The notes under the pieces: model-generated
The model's input: only the letters and a program-made list of their open reading frames with translations
Told to the model about the DNA's origin: nothing
The model's database searches: none
Part shown: positions 11,891-22,263 of the stretch, piece by piece
How the letters are laid out: every line of letters starts with the position of its first letter
Numbering within the stretch: position 1 is the stretch's first letter
NCBI RefSeq assembly: GCF_025370935.1
Contig: NC_133479.1
Span: 15,181,213 to 15,245,212 of the forward strand
Direction: 5' to 3'
DNA from: Choristoneura fumiferana
Taxonomy: Eukaryota > Arthropoda > Insecta > Lepidoptera > Tortricidae
DNA: 64,000 nucleotides
Program-made: the position numbers and the translations under genes

Positions 11891-12307
11891 ATGAGTGATG
11901 ATAATGAGATACCGTGTACTTCCGAAGACATTTTAACGATGACGCAAACAGTCACTGCAAGTTGGCTGCCGGAAAAGTAAAAAAAAAACTGTATAACAAG
12001 ATTTACAACAATCTCATTCAATGGAGAATCGACAAAAGTATTACATCTTTTTCGTAAAATGTGTTGTTGGTGTATTTTCAAGAAATAAGTAGCAAATTTA
12101 AGCCATCAACATTGTGGGCTGAGTACTCCATGCTAAAATCTACGTTAAGCATATATACCATCAAACAGATAAACTATCGAAATACTGTAAGTTTCAAGCT
12201 TTCCTTTTAGCAAGGGGTTTAAATCAAAGAAATCAAAAACATTGCTGCCTGGCGAAATCAACGTATTTCTAAATGAAGCACCAGATGAGAAGTACCTTTT
12301 CTCTAAG
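11891..12307 (+). pseudogene. Decayed Crypton-like tyrosine-recombinase (N-terminal exon)
   Basis: Read across three frames, the segment keeps recognisable pieces: MSDDNEIPCTSEDILTM at 11891, a KLYNKIYNNLIQWRI helix near 11990, NVLLVYFQEISSKFKPSTLW near 12057, a KLSKYCKFQAFL piece near 12173, and KKSKTLLPGEINVFLNEAPD near 12228, ending KYLFSK at a GT donor (12308). These resemble the SAM-like N-terminal domain of insect Crypton or related tyrosine-recombinase proteins. At least three frameshifts, one in an A10 run at about 11979, make it a pseudogene. The catalytic domain should follow in a further exon and is not seen. Family assignment is from memory. Confidence 0.55.
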
Positions 12308-12423
12308 GTAACCAGTGTTTTTAATATTAATTTAAAAAAATGTTTTATTTTATTTAAAGTGCTTAATAGGATTTTTTTAAATATATTTTTTCTTTTCTGA
12401 AATTATATCGTAGAAAAAGTTAT

Positions 12424-12653
12424 GTATGCAACTGTACATAACTGGTCATTATACACTCGTCGCCGAGGCTCGTTTTATAAACACACACTCGTAAAATAAT
12501 AACCCTTGTTATGTTACAGTTAAAATACTATTATGCAACTGTATCGAAATAGGGGCCCTTAAAACACGAGTGTGGTTTTATGAAACGAGACGTAGCCGAG
12601 TTTCATAATAGGGTCACATGAGTGTTTTAAGGCCTAATTACGTACAGTTGCAT
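12424..12653. repeat. Two adjacent foldbacks with atgcaactgta termini
   Basis: 12533..12653 starts atgcaactgtatcg and ends cgtacagttgcat; inner text ccttaaaacacgagtgt pairs with acatgagtgttttaagg. 12424..12526 begins with the same atgcaactgtaca and is a diverged partner. The same element recurs reversed at 13780. These are MITE-like foldbacks. Confidence 0.75.
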
Positions 12654-12710
12654 ACAATATAAATTTTATTCCAATAAAATATTTATGCTCCCCCGCCTTT
12701 TTTCTTTAAC

Positions 12711-13100
12711 AAAAATCGGCGAAGAGCGTGTCAGACACGCCCATAATAGGGTTCCGTAGCCATTACGAAAAAAATAACTAATATTTTTCTAGGGATTTCG
12801 TATTTTATACGGAATCTTCCAAGTTTAGGTATATTTTATACCTTAGGCTGCTATTTACTCATAAACTACTAATAATTCTCAAGCAAACTTAGCCGTTATA
12901 GTTTTCCTGGAAAGTTTGATATACTTACTTTTTATTGTACTATTTTGTCGGCATAGTTTACATATATATCTGTGCTAAACTCCAGCTTTCTAGCATCGAT
13001 AGTCCCTGAGCAAAGCCGCGGACGGACAGACAGACATGGCGAAACTATGTTCCGGCGTTCCGGGTTCCGTTTTTGCCATTTTGGCTCCGGAACCCTAAAA
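12711..13100 (+). repeat. gggttccgta-type interspersed repeat (copy 1)
   Basis: Runs from cggcgaagagcgtgtcagac through agggttccgtagccattacg to cggacggacagacagacatgg and ends in ggaaccctaaaa. It aligns in reverse with 42938..43587; relative to that copy about 230 bp are missing in the middle. Confidence 0.75.
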
Positions 13101-13431
13101 ACTGCAGGTGTATTTTTTCACCGAAAACACCATAAGCTGTTTCAGACCGAATGAAAAGAGTCCGGAATTCTAACAAAATAACTCATACCCGTCATTTGAG
13201 TTGGTTGTATACATACGACTTGTGCCAACATTTCCATGGCCCTTTTAACTTTTTAAAATGTTTGCGAGTCGACAATAATCGAATTTGCATGCGACATTAT
13301 TATCGAGCTAGCGACCCTGCAATCTTTTTTAACTTTTTAATTTTTCGCTGACTATAAACTATGCACTTCCCTTTCGGATATGCGAAGAATAATGACAACT
13401 TTTACGGACATTTTTGAGTGAAATACAATTC

Positions 13432-13580
13432 AATGTCGTAATGCTGGTCATTAATCGTATCTATGGTTTTTGAACGCATAATGGAGGATTTACTATATGG
13501 GTGTAGATATACTCCAGCATTACGACATTGGATTCTATTATGAACACGGCTGTATCGTAATAATGGTCATTACGATACAG
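13432..13580. repeat. Two small nested foldbacks
   Basis: 13432..13447 aatgtcgtaatgctgg pairs exactly with 13514..13529. Directly after, 13550..13580 forms ctgtatcgtaat-aatggtc-attacgatacag. The text gtcattaatcgtatctatgg...gtgtagata inside the first recurs in diverged form at 13713..13772. Confidence 0.7.
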
Positions 13581-13607
13581 ATATCTGTAATTTCACACAT
13601 CATTACA

Positions 13608-13690
13608 GCACCGGGGCCCGCCGCGCCGCGCGCACAAGCAGCAACAGGTCGTCGCGCGCGCAGCCGGCGCAGCTCGTGGGGCAGACCAAC
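13608..13690. other. Abrupt GC-rich island
   Basis: About 80 bp of very GC-rich, CpG-rich sequence (ccgccgcgccgcgcgcac..., ...gtcgtcgcgcgcgcagcc) inside a strongly AT-rich region, sandwiched between foldback repeats. Both strands encode Arg/Ala-rich peptides without a recognised product. It could be a captured exon piece. Confidence 0.6.
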
Positions 13691-13779
13691 CTACCTAATT
13701 CTCATTAATGCAGGTCATTCTCAATTGCTCTTGAACACATGATAGAGGATTTAATATTTGGATGTAGATAAAACATTGC

Positions 13780-13877
13780 ATGCAACTGTACGTAATTAGG
13801 CCTTAAAACACTCATGTGACCCTATTATGAAAATCCACACTCGTGTTTTAAGGACCCCTATTACGATACAGTTGCAT
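13780..13877. repeat. atgcaactgta foldback, inverted copy
   Basis: Begins atgcaactgtacgtaattag and ends attacgatacagttgcat; the reverse-complement relative of 12533..12653. Confidence 0.75.
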
Positions 13878-14127
13878 AAATAACTATTCTTTTCAAAATT
13901 TTACTCGAGTATTTTTATGTTATTTCTGTTAAAACAAATTTGATGTAAACAAGTTCAACGATTCTGCCATAAACGAATTTTCCGCTCGATTTCCCGGTCT
14001 TCTGTGTGAATCCAGTAAAGTAATGGATAAGGCAAGAACTTAATATTTATAAACATAAAAGTGGCCATTCAAGCATTTCGTATTAAAAAATATTCTAGGT
14101 AGTGGCTCCTCTTTCAGTTTATACTTT

Positions 14128-14400
14128 TTTTTATTCGACTGGATGGCAAACGAGCAAGTGGGTCTCCTGATGGTAAGAGATCACCACAGCCCATAAACAT
14201 CTGCAACACCAAAGGTATTGCAGATGCGTTGCCAACCTAGAGGCATAAGATGGGATACTTCAAGTGCCAGTAATTTCACCGGCTGTCTTACTCTCCACGC
14301 TGAAACACAACAGTGCAAGCACTGCTGCTTCACGGCAGGATTAGCGAGCAAGATGGTGGTAGCAATCCGGGCGGACCTTGCACAAGGTCCTACTAGGTAG
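14128..14400 (+). repeat. Non-LTR 3'-region repeat
   Basis: Text such as attcgactggatggcaaacg, gggtctcctgatggtaagag and cagcagtgcaagcactgctg-like runs also appear in pieces at 6990, 7855 and 23340. I take it as the 3' region of a lepidopteran non-LTR element; no reverse-transcriptase frame is included. Confidence 0.5.
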
Positions 14401-14454
14401 TAGGTAGTATTTGCAGGCGCAAATACTCTTACATGTGAGAGTTTATAAATACTT

Positions 14455-14774
14455 CATCATCATCATCATCATCCCAGCCTATATACGTCCCACTGCTGGG
14501 CACAGGCCTCCTCTCAGAACAAGAGGGCTTGGGCTATAGTTCCCACGCGGAACCAGTGCGGATTGGGAACTTCACACGCACCATTGAATTGCTCCGCAGG
14601 TTTGTGCAGGTTTCCTCACGATGTTTTCCTTCACCGCAAAGCTCGTGGTAAATTTCAAATGTAATTCCGCACATGAATTTGGAAAAACTCAGAGGTGCGA
14701 GCCGGGGTTTGAACCCACGACCCTCTGTTTGAGAGGCGATAGGTCAAACCACTAGGCCACCACGGCTTTTTTAT
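14455..14774 (-). mobile_element. tRNA-derived SINE, family B, full length with target-site duplication
   Basis: On the minus strand the head reads gccgtggtggcctagtggtt (A box) and ggttcaaaccccggctcgc-like B box, then a body with gagtttttccaaattcatgt and a 3' end in ATG/ATC repeats (14455..14475). Flanking ataaatactt occurs at 14445..14454 and 14775..14784, a clean 10-bp target-site duplication. Confidence 0.85.
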
Positions 14775-15014
14775 ATAAATACTTTTATTTTTTATTATAA
14801 ATACTTATCTCTAATAAATTATGAATTTTAATGACTAGGTACGTACGTGTCACAAAAATATTAATTTACTAATGAAACTAATAGATCACTGATTGTCATA
14901 TCTAAACAAGAGTTGACCATACTTAATAGGCGACATGTGAGCGCGCCCTTGCCTAAAAATAATTTCTATAGGCCAATGAATGAAGTAATTTGTCAAAAGC
15001 AGCAGTCGAAGTGT

Positions 15015-15020
15015 TCAGTT
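15015..15020 (+). promoter_or_regulatory. Putative initiator (TCAGTT) of acetyltransferase copy 1
   Basis: TCAGTT in the context agtgttcagttcg lies 59 bp before the ATG and matches the arthropod initiator. No TATA box is seen about 30 bp upstream. The same agtgttcagtt string precedes the ALDH-like gene at the other end of the window, which is the main reason to take it seriously. Confidence 0.35.
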
Positions 15021-15073
15021 CGTTTAAGGTTGACGCCTGCTGCATTGAATTAAGGATCTAACTAGAATCCATC

Positions 15074-18000
15074 ATGGAATGGCATACTACGGAATCAGGT
15101 ACCTAAGATTATGTTTTTTATAGAAGGCCACAGTATGCCCGTGAAAATCCAACAAACTGACTGTATTTGAGAATAATCAATATTAATGAAAATGTGTTTG
15201 AGAAAAATATATTAATAAGAATAGTACATATTTAACAGCCAATCCAATGTTTTCTCGTCTTAATTTTCAATGATAATTGTATTGTTTTGTAAAACTCTTG
15301 ATTGTACACGAAAACACATGAAAATAACAGAACACAACACACACAAACAATTGTGATTGTAAAACATATTTTACACGATAATGTGCTTGCAATTTATGAA
15401 GTTATTGCTTTACATCATTATGCTATACGATTATTGGAGTTGTTTAGCTAAAGTTACTACAAAAATTGGTCACAATAATCAACTGACTAAACCCCCCCCC
15501 CTAAGAAAAGAAATCGTCTAAAATCATGCGTTCCCCTCGTCCATCTAGGGCACGCACAGCTCGATTGTAGGGTGACTATTTGGTATTTCAACTGTTTTAG
15601 CCGCTCTGTTGGTTATTTTATCTACTATTCTGTGTAGCGACGAGAAATTATATACTTCCTACATATTTTTCTAAGCTTTTATGTCGTGATTGTAGGAAAA
15701 TACAGAATAGAATCGCTGTCAGCTGCAACCTTTCCTGGTGCATTAAAAGTAAGTGAAAAGATAAGGAATAAATACATAAGAGTAATTGTAGTGTATTGTA
15801 TTGTACATAAGATTTTCAATATCTGATACAGAGTGATTCTAAATATATGAATCAAGACCAGTCGTGACCAAGAAAAGCCGTGGTGGCCTAGTGGTTTGAC
15901 CTATGGTCTCTCCAGCAGAGGATCGGAGGTTCAAACCCCGGCTCGCACCACTGAGTTTTTCGAAATTCATGTGCAATATTATATTTCAAATTTACCACGA
16001 ACTTTACGGTGAAGGAAAATATCGCGAAGAAACCTGAACAAATCTGCACGAATCAATTCAATGGTGTGTGTGTGTGAAGTTCCCAATCTGCACTGGGCCC
16101 GCGTGGGAACTATCCAACCCCCCTAATTCCGTCAGGAGGTATGTGTCCAGCAGTGGGATCTATTTAGAATGGATGGCTTCGTAGCATGATGAGATTAGTG
16201 TTTTTTCTATCAGCAACTCGTAAATCTTGAAAGCCTGAAGGAGCTTGTACTGTTTCAGGCGTATTTAAGATACATTTTTTATAAGTAAATAAATAAGCAA
16301 TTTATAGTAGGTACATATATGATACGTAAGCAGCACCAGTAATGTTTTTAAATAAATATGAATGTAACCCGGAAATACGGTGATATCACTTATCCATAAT
16401 CGAGCTGTATCGATTATTATAGGTTGATAGTAGATGCATTAATTTTCAGGTAATAAGAGAAGCATTCTTCCAAGATGAGGCTGTTTGTATTGGGACAGAA
16501 ATCCACAAAGATCCAGAAGCCATTGAAGAGCTGTTAGAGCTATGCGCAAGCGCTGCCCTGGACGGCGTGTCGCTGGTTGCTGTGGCGGTTGACAGCGGAG
16601 ACGTCGCTGCTGTCACTTTTAATTGCCTTCAGGTTTTATAACCGGTTTTATTGACGACCGGATAGCATAGTAATTAAAGAACTTGGCTACAAAGGTCGCA
16701 GCTTATTAGAGCCACCCGGCACGCGACTATAGTACCGCCTCGTCGTTCGGTGTACACTCTTTGTCGACTGTTGGTCCACGGGTGAACGCCGCGTTGACAA
16801 CGAGTGGACCTCGCGTGGTCCACGAATTTCCGAGTAGTCTTACTATGAAGGGTGGGTGGAGAGCGCCGCATCCCAAGCGTGCAGGCAGCGAGCATCACTT
16901 AGTGGTCCACTCGCCGTCCGCGTGTGGGAACTTCACGAGCGAGGTGATCCGGTGACGCTACGGAATTTATGTAGTGAGAGCATGCCCATAAAAACAAATC
17001 CACATAAAGAATACTAACCGCTCGCGGTGAGACGATGCGGGTCGGGTGCCGGGTGACTTCTAATGAGCTGTGACCTTAAAGCTTGAGGTCCCGGGTTTGG
17101 ACCCCAGTCAAGACAAATATTATGCAAGAAAAATGCGAATGTTTGCTCTCGAGTCGTGGCTATATTTACATAATAATGTTTATCCTTTGTCTAGTACACA
17201 TTGTCTCATGACACACTGCTTGCTTTTAATATTACCGGCACGTTCACCGTGACAAAATAATACAATAGCAAGTAGCAAACTAATTAGCAAGACCATAAAG
17301 TTAAATGAAATTTCCAACTACTTTTGAACTGTAACTATGTTTCGCTCGCCTTAATTATGTACATACTTAACAAAATAACATAATTACAAAATAACATCAG
17401 CTGTTAAATTAAAATCTGAAAGCAACACTCGTCTGTTAAAATAAAGTAAATATATTATCATCAGCGTCAGAAAGAACGGTACATGACGCCTACGCCCTTC
17501 ACATCCATGGAACTCCGCTACCCTTCACCAGTTTATCAGTCTACATTGTGAATAGCCTGAGATATGTTCCCAAGGAGGGCGAAAAACTGGACGAAGGCTA
17601 TACTTACTGTATTAATTGCGCTCTTAGTACTATTGCACCAAGACGTGCATGAAGTGTACAGAACTGGGTGGGATGAGCGACGCTTTCAGTTAGATAGAAC
17701 AACAAAGAAAGAAACAAATAAAAAAACAAAGAAAGAGAAAAGTAACAAATTTGGAGTTGAAATAAAAAATACAAAAAGACTCCAAAAAACAATCATAATT
17801 TGATTGCTTAGTAGCGACATCTCTTGTCTAGGTGAGCAGTTGGTTCCAAAAGAGTGTGACGTCTGTTGACGCCACATAGATGTCGCTAGTGCTGTTGCAA
17901 GTAAGTAGCAAAGTAGAAATAAGCAACCTGAGATATGTATGCATATAAATAAATAATAAATAAATATCACGGGACAATTCACACCAATTGACCTAGTCCC

Positions 18001-20658
18001 AAAGTAAGCTTAGCAAAGCTTGTGTTATGGGTACTAAGCAACGGATAAATATAATTATAATAGATATAGATACATACTTAAATACATATTAAACACCCAA
18101 GACCCGAGAACAAACATTCGTATTTTTCATACAAATATCTGCCCCGACACGGGAATCGAACCCGGGACCTCAAGCTTCGTAGTCAGGTCCTCTAACCACT
18201 GGGCCATCTGGTCGTCTAAATATATGCATAGGAAAAATTCGTGTCTAGATTCCTGTCCAGCAGTGGTGTAGGGGTTATAGCAAGCAGCACGGAATGCTGA
18301 GGACCTGGGTTCGATTCCCATGCTGGTCTCTTTTTCTGGTTTTTCTGTGCATCCATGTCTCAGTTTGTATTTTCGAGTTAGATAGAGATAAAACATAAGA
18401 TCAAGATGATTAGAATGATGATAGATAACGATAGATGGCCATATGCCATATATAACCTAAATCCAGTACTACAATATTTTTCCCGGGCGTGCTGAAACGA
18501 CAATCGGATCAATCAAAAGAAAAGTAATCATCTGCTGCATATGAAATAAAATTGACCAATGAGAATGCGTCATTTATGATTTTCATGAAGTACTTAAACG
18601 CATAATATGCACATTTTTTTTAATTTATTTAAGTAGTAGAGTTTACCCGGGCTTCGCACGCGAAAACTATTCGATCTGGTACAATTGAAATTCCGTGATT
18701 TTATAAAATTCCCCTGGGAATTCCCAAAATTTATATCATTGGTCTTCATTGAGTTTGTGTTAAGAACAAAATGTACAAAATTTCAAGACTCTAAACCCAG
18801 CCGTTGTTATTTTGAGTTTTTATCTTTATCTCGTGTGAATATCGGAATAAAAAGTAGCCTATGTTTTATACAAGATCCATTTAATTAAATTATAACAACC
18901 ATGCCAAATTTCATGACAAACTGACATGAGTTTCTATAGGCGTGTACAAGAAAAATCAGGTCGGTATTTCCATGTCAGGATTATTCGGGTCGGGCCGGTA
19001 AAGAGTGTCACACGGCGGGAGCAACGCAGTCTTTGGATTGTTATTTTTCGTTTTGTGATAAATGTTTTTTTATTTCCTCGCAGTAATCGTGAAAAGCGCA
19101 AAGTTTAGTCTCGGCCAAAAGTGCAATAGATGAACTCGTATTATCGAAGGCCGACCCGCAAACGTCATTGTACATTTCGTCTTTTCGTACGGTTTGGGCG
19201 AACTGAATGTAGTTTATCTTTGCTTATTTTAATCTGCAGGTTGCCTCGGATTCTACTGAGAAAACGTTTCTGGACCTTTTCGAAGAACGCAACACGCGTC
19301 CTTCATGCCTTTCTCTTGTTCACTTCATAAAAGACGTCGAAGGAAGATGCAATTTCTTTGAAAAGTACATAAAACGATTTTAATTATAAACTTTATACTT
19401 ATTACAAATAATAGATAAATTGTAACAACACAAGGCCGATAAGATAAGGCTGATAAGGCCGCCTATTGCTTGCCTCAGAAAGTCTCTGCTGTATATACCT
19501 GTTTTCTGTAATTGCGTGTTGGTGTGCAATAAAGAGTTATTGTATTGTAAATAGTATAAACAATGGAACCTATTATTTTATATTTTTCTACACTTTTAAA
19601 CACGAACGCTCGTCGTTCAATGGGGGCTAAAAGACAGGCGAAATATCGCTAGGTGGCGTTAGTATCGTGAGGTTTTTTGACGTTAGTGTCTTGCTTGCAA
19701 TGGGGAATGGATGAAAATTTTGGAAACGCTTGAAACTTTTTTTATCGATAGGAATAACCTTTCTAATTAACAGAAAAATATATCAGATTTTTAAGTAGCA
19801 TCAAGTAATTTAAAAAAATTAAAGAGTTTTCTTTACCGACAAATTACGATAGTCCGGTCGGTTAGGGGTTGTTCCATAGCCCAGAAAAAAAAACCTAAAA
19901 AAAATTTCTTCGACTCGTTTTTTTTTGACAGGTGACACTCTTTACCGGCCCGGATAATACCGACATGGAAATACCGACCCTGTTTTTCATTGTCACACCC
20001 ATAGAGAAGCTCATGTCAGTTTCTATGGGCGTGTACATGAAAAACAGGGTTGGTATTTTTCATGTTGGTATTATCCGGACCGGTAAAGAGTGTCACCTGT
20101 CAAAACGAACGAGTCAAAGACACATTTTTTAAATTTTTGTTCTATGCACCTCACTTGTTGTTATTATTACGCTATGGCGCTGGCCTTGTCATATCATAGT
20201 TTTGTACGACTGATGATATTTCTAGTAATATTTACATTACTGCAATTTGTTTATTTACTTTTATCATAATTTTCAGGTACCACGCAGATTGTTGCCTTGA
20301 TATAACGTGGCTCGCAGTACTTCGGGAACACAGGGGTCGTAACCTTGCTACACTTTTGTGCAAATTGTCAGTAGACCTCGCTAAAAAATTAAGAGACGGT
20401 CCAGTTTCAACTTTCACTGTTAAGGATTGTGGACCAAAGTTCGCATATTTGAAGACTCGTGACGTTACAGATAAAGTGCCTACAGTTTGCACATCGATAT
20501 GGTCATCAGAATTTACACGAAGGATTGGAAAGAAAATGGGGTTTAAAGTTGAAGTCAGCGTACCAATGAGCCAGTTTGTTTTTAATGGGAAATCTTATGC
20601 AGATAGATTGGGTGATGAATCAGCATTTTCGGAATTAGTAGCTTTAGAACTGGCTTGA
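15074..20658 (+). CDS. GNAT-fold N-acetyltransferase, insect aaNAT-like, tandem copy 1 (5 exons)
   Basis: Predicted cytosolic acetyl-CoA-dependent N-acetyltransferase; the acceptor is unknown. Coding exons are 15074..15098, 15696..15748, 16450..16632, 19240..19364 and 20277..20658, all with GT..AG introns, giving 768 nt and 255 residues. The start is fixed by an in-frame TAA just upstream of MEWHT. The last exon carries the GNAT motif A strand-turn-helix: REHRGRNLATLLCKL, residues about 145-159, with Asn151 in place of the usual central Gly of Q/R-x-x-G-x-G/A. The C terminus (GFKVEV ... YADRLGDESAFSEL) resembles the insect aaNAT-like end. No signal peptide or membrane segment is seen. It lies 1.6 kb upstream of a same-strand paralogue with identical intron phases. 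Compared with copy 2 it lacks two residues in exon 4. The reading frame is intact, but introns 2-4 hold SINEs and a palindrome. The exon structure and fold are well supported; the substrate is not. Confidence 0.87.
15876..16195 (+). mobile_element. SINE family B, in intron 2 of acetyltransferase copy 1
   Basis: Head aagccgtggtggcctagtgg, B box ggttcaaaccccggctcgca, body ggtgaaggaaaatatcgcga, and 3' text ccagcagtgggatctattta. It is somewhat diverged and sits in sense orientation to the gene. Confidence 0.82.
16685..17060. other. GC-rich block in intron 3 of copy 1
   Basis: A GC-rich segment with internal inverted words (gtggtccac, ccacgggtg, cgagtggacc). It encodes overlapping 60-75 codon frames on both strands, none recognised. 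It may be an old DNA transposon; origin unclear. Confidence 0.35.
17061..17225 (+). repeat. SINE family A, decayed
   Basis: aaagcttgaggtcccgggtt and aatgcgaatgtttgctctcg followed by gtttatcctttgtctagtac match the body of the family A SINE at 63163 with many changes. The 5' head is absent. Confidence 0.5.
17945..18216 (-). mobile_element. tRNA-derived SINE, family A, near full length
   Basis: On the minus strand: head gacgaccagatggcccagtg, B box cgggttcgattcccgtgtcg, then gaatgtttgttctcgggtct, tcaattggtgtgaattgtcc and an AT-rich tail of tattta units. tatgcata occurs on both sides (about 17937 and 18223), a likely 8-bp target-site duplication. It lies in intron 3 of acetyltransferase copy 1, antisense. 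Confidence 0.85.
18252..18400 (+). repeat. tRNA-like SINE head, family C
   Basis: tccagcagtggtgtaggggt (A-box-like) and gacctgggttcgattcccat (B-box-like) with acceptor-like ends ccagca/tgctgg, followed by tctttttctggtttttctgt. The anticodon loop is too short for a working tRNA, so I call it a SINE head. A relative in reverse lies at 21006..21080. Confidence 0.6.
18637..18920. repeat. Interspersed repeat starting tacccgggcttcgcac
   Basis: Text such as gtttacccgggcttcgcacg at the start and aaagtagcctatgttttata near the end marks a dispersed repeat of a type common in moth genomes. No frame is recognised. Confidence 0.45.
18923..19012. repeat. Solo half of the palindrome at 19908
   Basis: gagtttctataggcgtgtac through ggccggtaaagagtgtcac matches, with changes, the right half (20009..20099) of the palindrome in the next intron. 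Confidence 0.8.
19434..19552 (+). repeat. Non-LTR tail with ttgtattg repeat
   Basis: ataaggccgcctattgcttg followed by gtgcaataaagagttattgt. Relatives with the same caataaagagt...ttgtattgta end lie at about 26790..26898, 44165..44272, 59258..59292 (plus) and 49428..49452 (minus), marking the 3' end of one retroelement family. Confidence 0.6.
19908..20120. repeat. 213-bp palindrome in intron 4 of copy 1
   Basis: Arms run from cttcgactcg to about 20000 and back to cgagtcaaag; gacaggtgacactctttacc pairs with ggtaaagagtgtcacctgtc. The centre holds a short unpaired loop. It is a foldback element inside the intron upstream of the last exon. Confidence 0.9.
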
Positions 20659-21216
20659 AATGTAAAAAAACACACTTTTGACAAGTTGTTATATGGATTA
20701 AACGCGTTAGTACAGTCAATTATTTAAGTCTTATTTAGAAAATTAAACTTGTTGACAAAACCTCCTACATAATGGCATGTGGTATTTAATAGATATGTGT
20801 GACTGAAAAAATGATTTACTCTGAAAGTACACGAGAGTAAAAATGGATGGCAATGTAAAATATTTTGGTAATCGCTGTTAATAAGATTTTTCAAATGACA
20901 GAGAATTTAATTAAGGAAACATTGAGATTCAGAAAGTAAAAAAAAAATTGAACTTCGAAACTGAAATATATTATTATAATGTACCTATCTCATCAAAATA
21001 AAAGAAATGCTGGAGTCCGGAATCGAACTCAGGTCTTCATCAAATCGGGATGCGTGCTGTACTCCTACACCACTCCCGAGCTTTTATTTCATGACGAAAT
21101 GTCCCAATGTGTTTCGTAAAATTAAATACAAAATTCAGAAAGCCAATTTTCTACATTTGATAATGGACTCTAAAAAGTGAAAATGCGCGAGTTCATTTGG
21201 TTTAAACTATATTATC
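20659..21216. other. 3' flank of acetyltransferase copy 1
   Basis: Only variant polyadenylation hexamers follow the stop soon (ATTAAA at 20697). The canonical AATAAA is at about 20996. 21006..21080 is a reversed tRNA-like SINE head (ggaatcgaactcaggtcttc, tgctgtactcctacaccact). Confidence 0.5.
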
Positions 21217-21363
21217 TAAGGGGATGTTTCACCATCCTTTGATTAGTGTTAACTGACGGTTAAATGTGATGCCGTGTCTATTTGATTTGTTCGAATAGAC
21301 AGAGACGGCATCACCTCTAACCGTCAGTTAACACTAATCAATGGATGGTGAAACAGCCCCTAA
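21217..21363. mobile_element. MITE with gggctgtttcaccatcc termini (copy 1)
   Basis: Terminal text ggggatgtttcaccatcctt at the left and ggatggtgaaacagcccct at the right; the inverted repeats extend inward through gattagtgttaactgacggt/accgtcagttaacactaatc. The whole element is nearly a hairpin. It lies 0.56 kb after copy 1; a sister element lies directly after copy 2. Confidence 0.88.
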
Positions 21364-21448
21364 ATCTAAAATTCTAAATCTAAACCACTCCTGCCAGTTC
21401 TACTACCTGATCACTGCTACTAAACTCCTACGATGCTACCAGTAGGGC

Positions 21449-21707
21449 TACTGGCCTTTGGCCTCTCAAGCTGAGGACCGTGGTTCAAACCCCGGCTTGT
21501 ATCTCTGAGTTTTTCGAAATTCATGTGCGGAATTTCATTTGAAATTTACCACGAGCTTTACGGTGAAGGAAAACCTGCACAAACCTGCGAAGCAATTCAA
21601 TGGTGTGTGTGAAGTTTCCAATCCGCACTGGGCCCGCCAAGCCCTCTCATTCTGAGAGAAGGTCTGTGCCCTGCAGTGGGACGTATATAGGCTGGGATGA
21701 TGATAAC
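21449..21707 (+). mobile_element. SINE family B, head truncated
   Basis: B box gtggttcaaaccccggcttg, body gagtttttcgaaattcatgt, accacgagctttacggtgaa, and 3' end gggatgatgat. The A-box part is lost or very diverged. Confidence 0.78.
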
Positions 21708-22263
21708 AATACCAAACAGAGCGCAGTGAGGTCACAAAGAGGGTTACCAAAATTATATTATGATTTAACAGCTTTTCTTTTGCTTCATAAAAAGACTATT
21801 GAAAAAATGATAATGAATTTATCATTTATGTAGGAATTACGTATAAAATCACATTTTAACAATTTTAGCTAAACGTATGTGGATTATTGGTAAGTACGTC
21901 AAAAAATTCATAACAATAAAATAAGCCCCTATACCTACGTTGATAATGTCACAAATCCAGACTAAAATTATTGTTATCATCGACTCAGTGTCCACTGAAC
22001 TTCTTTCTAATTTATAAACATTACTATGTCAACAATTTCACTTGTGTTCGCTCACGCACACATATCTATAGCGGACGCGGTTCATTTCAAATGTAGACCT
22101 AATAACGTTGCAGATAAAGTCTAAATAATAAAGCGTCGTACCCGACTCTGTATCGATAAGTGGTAAATGGCTACTAGAAACCAGTATTTCAATGAACAGT
22201 TTATCGCATAATTTGCTCATAGCGTTGACGTCTGTGTGCAGTGCAAGTGATACTAATTCAAAC

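Noticed and set aside
18252..18330. tRNA gene
   Set aside because: The T arm is good, but the anticodon arm leaves a loop of about five bases and no standard anticodon.
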